The notes under the pieces: model-generated | Databases searched by the model: none | The model's input: the letters and a program-made list of their open reading frames with translations, nothing else | Told to the model about the DNA's origin: nothing | In this document: positions 61,599 to 64,000 of the stretch, piece by piece | Layout: each line of letters starts with the position of its first letter | How positions within the stretch are numbered: the first letter of the stretch is position 1 | Source: Inquilinus sp. Marseille-Q2685 | Lineage (GTDB): Bacteria; Pseudomonadota; Alphaproteobacteria; DSM-16000; Inquilinaceae | DNA: 64,000 nucleotides | Direction: 5' to 3' | Assembly (NCBI RefSeq): GCF_916619195.1 | Contig: NZ_CAKAKL010000005.1 | Coordinates: 1-64,000 of the forward strand | Program-made: the position numbers and the translations under genes

Positions 61599-61991
61599 TC
61601 AGTTCAACCGGATCGTACGATGCGGGCTGTCCAGCGAAAAGGCCGGGATCGCCACGTCGAAGCGCTCGCCCGACGGGGTTTCCATCTGATAGGTGCCGAC
61701 CATGATGCCGGACGGCGTGGCGATCGGCGCGCCGCTGGTGTACTGGAAGTCCTTCCCGGGCTCGATCACCGGCTCGACCCCGACGACGCCGGGACCGCGC
61801 ACCTCCTGCACCCGGCCGTACTCGTCGGTGATCCGCCAGTAGCGGCTGCGCAGTTGCACCCGCTCGCGCCCGTGATTGACGATGCGGACATGATAGGCCC
61901 AGACGTAGTGGTTCTCGTCGGGCGAGGACTGGTCCTCGAGATAGGTCGGCTCGACCGACACCTCGATCGCCCGGGTTTCCGCAGTGTACAT
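61599..61991 (-). CDS. apaG: ApaG/CorD-family protein
   Basis: 130 residues, single ApaG fold (FnIII-like beta sandwich). Hallmarks: [99 protein letters not shown]. The domain binds pyrophosphate in some members, but the cellular role is unclear. In gamma-proteobacteria it lies with apaH; here it lies upstream of folE on the same strand. Confidence 0.95.
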   Translation of the reverse strand: MYTAETRAIEVSVEPTYLEDQSSPDENHYVWAYHVRIVNHGRERVQLRSRYWRITDEYGRVQEVRGPGVVGVEPVIEPGKDFQYTSGAPIATPSGIMVGTYQMETPSGERFDVAIPAFSLDSPHRTIRLN

Positions 61992-62038
61992 CTCGTCGAT
62001 CCGATGGCGGCGCCTTCGCGCCGGAACTCCCGATCAGA

Positions 62039-62542
62039 CTATATGGGACGCTGCGGCGTCGCGTCCAATCGCGACGCCGTCGGCGATTCGAATCCGATCT
62101 CGACCCGGTCATTGGCCGGTTCCGCCTGCCCCGGCGGCGCCGGCAGCAGCGGATCGGCCGCACCGGCGCCGGCGACCGTGATCCGCCCCGGCGGGATCCC
62201 GGCCGCCTTCAGCCGCTCCGCCACCAGCCTGGCCCGCCGCAGCGACAGGCGCTGCGCCGCCGCCGGATCGCCACCGGCATCGGCGTGGCCGGTGACGATC
62301 AGGCGCGGTGCCGGTCCCTTGGCGCGGCGCCGCGCATCCTCGACCACCGCGGCGGCGATGGCGGCCGTGCCGTCCGGGGCCAGCCCGGCCTTGCCGGGCA
62401 GGAAGAAGACATAGCGGATATCGGCCGAGAGCCCCCGGTCCACCGGCACCGAATCGGGCAGCTCGACCTTGTCGCGCGACGGCACGCACCCCGCCGCCAC
62501 CCCCGCCAGGGCCACACAGGCCACCACAGCAACGAACCGCAT
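62039..62542 (-). CDS. OmpA-family peptidoglycan-binding lipoprotein
   Basis: 167 residues. Lipobox AAGC ends the signal MRFVAVVACVALAGVAAGCV. The OmpA C-terminal-like domain has IRYVFFLPGKAGLAPDGTAA, LIVTGHADAGGDPAAAQRLS, LRRARLVAERLKAAGIPPGR and EPANDRVEIGFE. The peptidoglycan-contact Asp and Arg (NDRVEI) are present. It should attach the outer membrane to the wall. Confidence 0.88.
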   Translation of the reverse strand: MRFVAVVACVALAGVAAGCVPSRDKVELPDSVPVDRGLSADIRYVFFLPGKAGLAPDGTAAIAAAVVEDARRRAKGPAPRLIVTGHADAGGDPAAAQRLSLRRARLVAERLKAAGIPPGRITVAGAGAADPLLPAPPGQAEPANDRVEIGFESPTASRLDATPQRPI

Positions 62543-62695
62543 CGTCCCCTTCGTCCCGTCTCCGTCCCGCGCGCAGCATAGGGCGAGGCGATGGCAACGG
62601 CGAGGCGGCATTCCCGCCTCGCTTCGATCCGGCGGTTGGCCGGAGCGGGAGGAGATGGCTACCATGCCGCCCGACGAAGCAGCGGCTGGAGGATC

Positions 62696-64000
62696 ATGCG
62701 CATCGCCATCATCGGGGCCGGGTTCACCGGCTGCCTGCTCGCGGTCCAGCTCCTGCGCCGCTCGGCCGGGGCGGCGAAGGTCGTGCTGATCGAGCGCGGC
62801 GGCCCGCCCGGCCGCGGCATGGCTTACGGCACGCCGCATCCGGCGCATCTGCTGAACGTGCGGACCGCGAATATGAGCGCCTTCCCGGACCAGCCGGAGG
62901 ATTTCCAGAGCTGGGCTCGGGCGCATGGCGCCGGCGACGAGCCCTACCTGCCGCGCCGCTTCTACGGCGACTATGTCGGCGAGACCCTGGCGGCCGCCGG
63001 GCGCGACTTTCCCGGCGGCCTGACCATGCTGGCGGACGGCGCGGTGGGGCTAGACCACCATGCCGACGGGGTGACCGTGCGCCTCGCCTCCGGCCGGACC
63101 GAGCCGGCCGACATCGCGGCACTGTGCATCGGCAACGCTCCGCCCTCGGCCCCGGTGCCGCTGCCGGACGCGCCGGGGCGGATCCTGGTCGGGCCGGAGG
63201 ATGCGTGCCTGCCCTCGATCCTGCCGGACGAAACGGTGCTGATCCTCGGCACCGGCCTGACCATGATCGACATCGCCGCCGGCCTGGCGGCGCAGGAGCA
63301 TCGCGGCCGCGTCCTGGCGCTGTCGCGGCGCGGCCTCCTGCCCCGGCCGCACCGCGACGTCGCCAGCAAGCCGGCCGCGCTCGATCCGGCGGAGTTCGTC
63401 GGCCGGCCGACCCTGGCGGTGCTACGCCGGATCCGCGCCCTGTGCCGCGAGGCCGAGGCGGCGGGCGGCGACTGGCGGGCGGTGATCGACGGGCTGCGGC
63501 CCTTCACCCAGGCGCTGTGGCGGGGCTGGGACGAGACCCAGGCCGGGCGCTTCCTGCGCCATCTGCGGCCCTGGTGGGAAGTGCACCGGCACCGGGTGGC
63601 GCCGGCCATCGCCGACCGGGTCGGGGCGATGATCGCCTCGGGCCAACTGCAGGTGCTGGCCGGACGGCTGCGGACGGTGACGGCGCTGGAGGACGGGCTG
63701 TCGGTGACGCTGCGCCGCCGCGGCGCCGCCGTGGATGAGACGCGTGCGATCTGCCGCCTGGTCCTGGCCAGCGGGCCGGAGACCGACCCGGCCCGCACCG
63801 ACGACCCGCTGCTGCGGTCGCTGATCGCCGGCGGCGCGGCGCGGCCGGACCGGCTGCGGCTCGGCCTCGACGTCGATTCCGGGGGCCGGCTGATTGGCCA
63901 TGACGGCCAGCCCTCGCCCCGGCTCTACGCGCTGGGCCCGCCGACTCGCGGCGCCTTCTGGGAGATTACGGCGGTCCCGGACATCCGCAGGCAATGCGCC
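62696..64000 (+). CDS. FAD/NAD(P)-binding oxidoreductase, 3' end beyond window
   Basis: 435 codons, open at the right edge. The FAD loop MRIAIIGAGFTGCLLAVQLL starts the protein, followed by ERGGPPGRGMAYGTPHPAHL, NVRTANMSAFPDQPEDFQSW and a second nucleotide loop VLILGTGLTMIDIAAGLAAQ. The region ALSRRGLLPRPHRDV and the last visible segment RGAFWEITAVPDIRRQCA are typical of the PF13454-like FAD-NAD(P)-binding group, relatives of amino-acid N-hydroxylases and HpnW-like proteins. The substrate is unknown. GGAGGATC precedes the ATG. Confidence 0.85.
   Translation, partial: MRIAIIGAGFTGCLLAVQLLRRSAGAAKVVLIERGGPPGRGMAYGTPHPAHLLNVRTANMSAFPDQPEDFQSWARAHGAGDEPYLPRRFYGDYVGETLAAAGRDFPGGLTMLADGAVGLDHHADGVTVRLASGRTEPADIAALCIGNAPPSAPVPLPDAPGRILVGPEDACLPSILPDETVLILGTGLTMIDIAAGLAAQEHRGRVLALSRRGLLPRPHRDVASKPAALDPAEFVGRPTLAVLRRIRALCREAEAAGGDWRAVIDGLRPFTQALWRGWDETQAGRFLRHLRPWWEVHRHRVAPAIADRVGAMIASGQLQVLAGRLRTVTALEDGLSVTLRRRGAAVDETRAICRLVLASGPETDPARTDDPLLRSLIAGGAARPDRLRLGLDVDSGGRLIGHDGQPSPRLYALGPPTRGAFWEITAVPDIRRQCA

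Noticed and set aside
62308-63738. 476-codon plus-strand frame near the right edge
   Set aside because: Arg/Pro-rich shadow. The real gene is the overlapping frame from 62696 that contains both FAD/NAD loops and is open at the window edge.

Overview
The window is about 70% G+C chromosomal DNA and is almost fully coding. It reads as a free-living alphaproteobacterium, most likely of the Rhodospirillales type. The evidence is the gene content and order: lysC-ptsP near prfA-prmC-DUF4167, mutY-DUF721-dsbA-smc, a NifU-like/nitroreductase/tsaB/rimI run, etfBA, an O2-independent ubiG, and a dmeR/dmeF metal efflux pair. No tRNA, rRNA, CRISPR array, prophage or complete insertion sequence was recognised. 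I do not assign a genus.

Layout. 1-99 is the 3' part of leuC, which breaks off abruptly and joins, in another frame, a Pro/Ala-rich hypothetical gene (98-913). 930-5577 holds a CGNR-type regulator divergent from an EamA transporter, a RutR-like TetR regulator, a lipoprotein, an HtrA-like protease and an Lrp-type regulator. 5668-11422 holds a periplasmic cyclophilin, an exported chorismate-lyase-like protein, a dipeptidase, the dmeR-small ORF-dmeF operon with its palindromic operator, a PAP2 phosphatase and an AEC carrier. 11579-14895 holds a SHOCT-like small protein, a Sco protein, a lipoprotein and etfBA.

15165-19253 is a tightly coupled four-gene operon: GNAT acyltransferase, aldo/keto reductase with an extra C-terminal domain, SpsF-type cytidylyltransferase and class III aminotransferase. 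It looks like a sugar or nonulosonate-type glycan modification pathway without its condensing synthase. 19497-29902, all on the minus strand, holds a PRC-barrel protein and then the block lysC-ptsP / rodZ-like-ispG-prfA-prmC-DUF4167, with a REP-like inverted pair between prfA and prmC. 30054-31705 is ubiG plus an overlapping sugar-epimerase-like gene.

31825-36346 is a small convergent surface-polysaccharide locus: GT4 and epimerase on plus, a capsule-synthesis-type protein and Wzz-like protein on minus. It starts in visibly AT-richer DNA. 36537-48655 is mixed housekeeping: DUF1178, two methyltransferases, Gfo/Idh oxidoreductase, ChaC-like cyclotransferase, a secreted Gly-rich protein ending in a dockerin/EF-hand-like loop, an MsbA-type ABC exporter with a short SD-led ORF at its 5' end, DUF2278, nitrilase, glutaredoxin, ComF, gamma-glutamyltransferase, SDR. 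48663-58979 holds an M48 protease, rimI, tsaB, nitroreductase, Bax-type glucosaminidase, NifU-like protein, mutY, DUF721/DciA-like, DsbA-like and smc. 58999-64000 holds a start-less Phd/YefM antitoxin relic, a CNNM/CorC-type membrane protein, folE, apaG, an OmpA-like lipoprotein and a FAD/NAD(P)-binding protein that runs off the right edge.

The items most worth a second look are the leuC junction, the four-gene sugar operon with its fused reductase, the dmeR-X-dmeF operon in which DmeR lacks the family's metal-binding Cys, the 36-codon ORF at 42126-42236, and the dockerin-like secreted protein. No clearly novel defence or mobile system was found.
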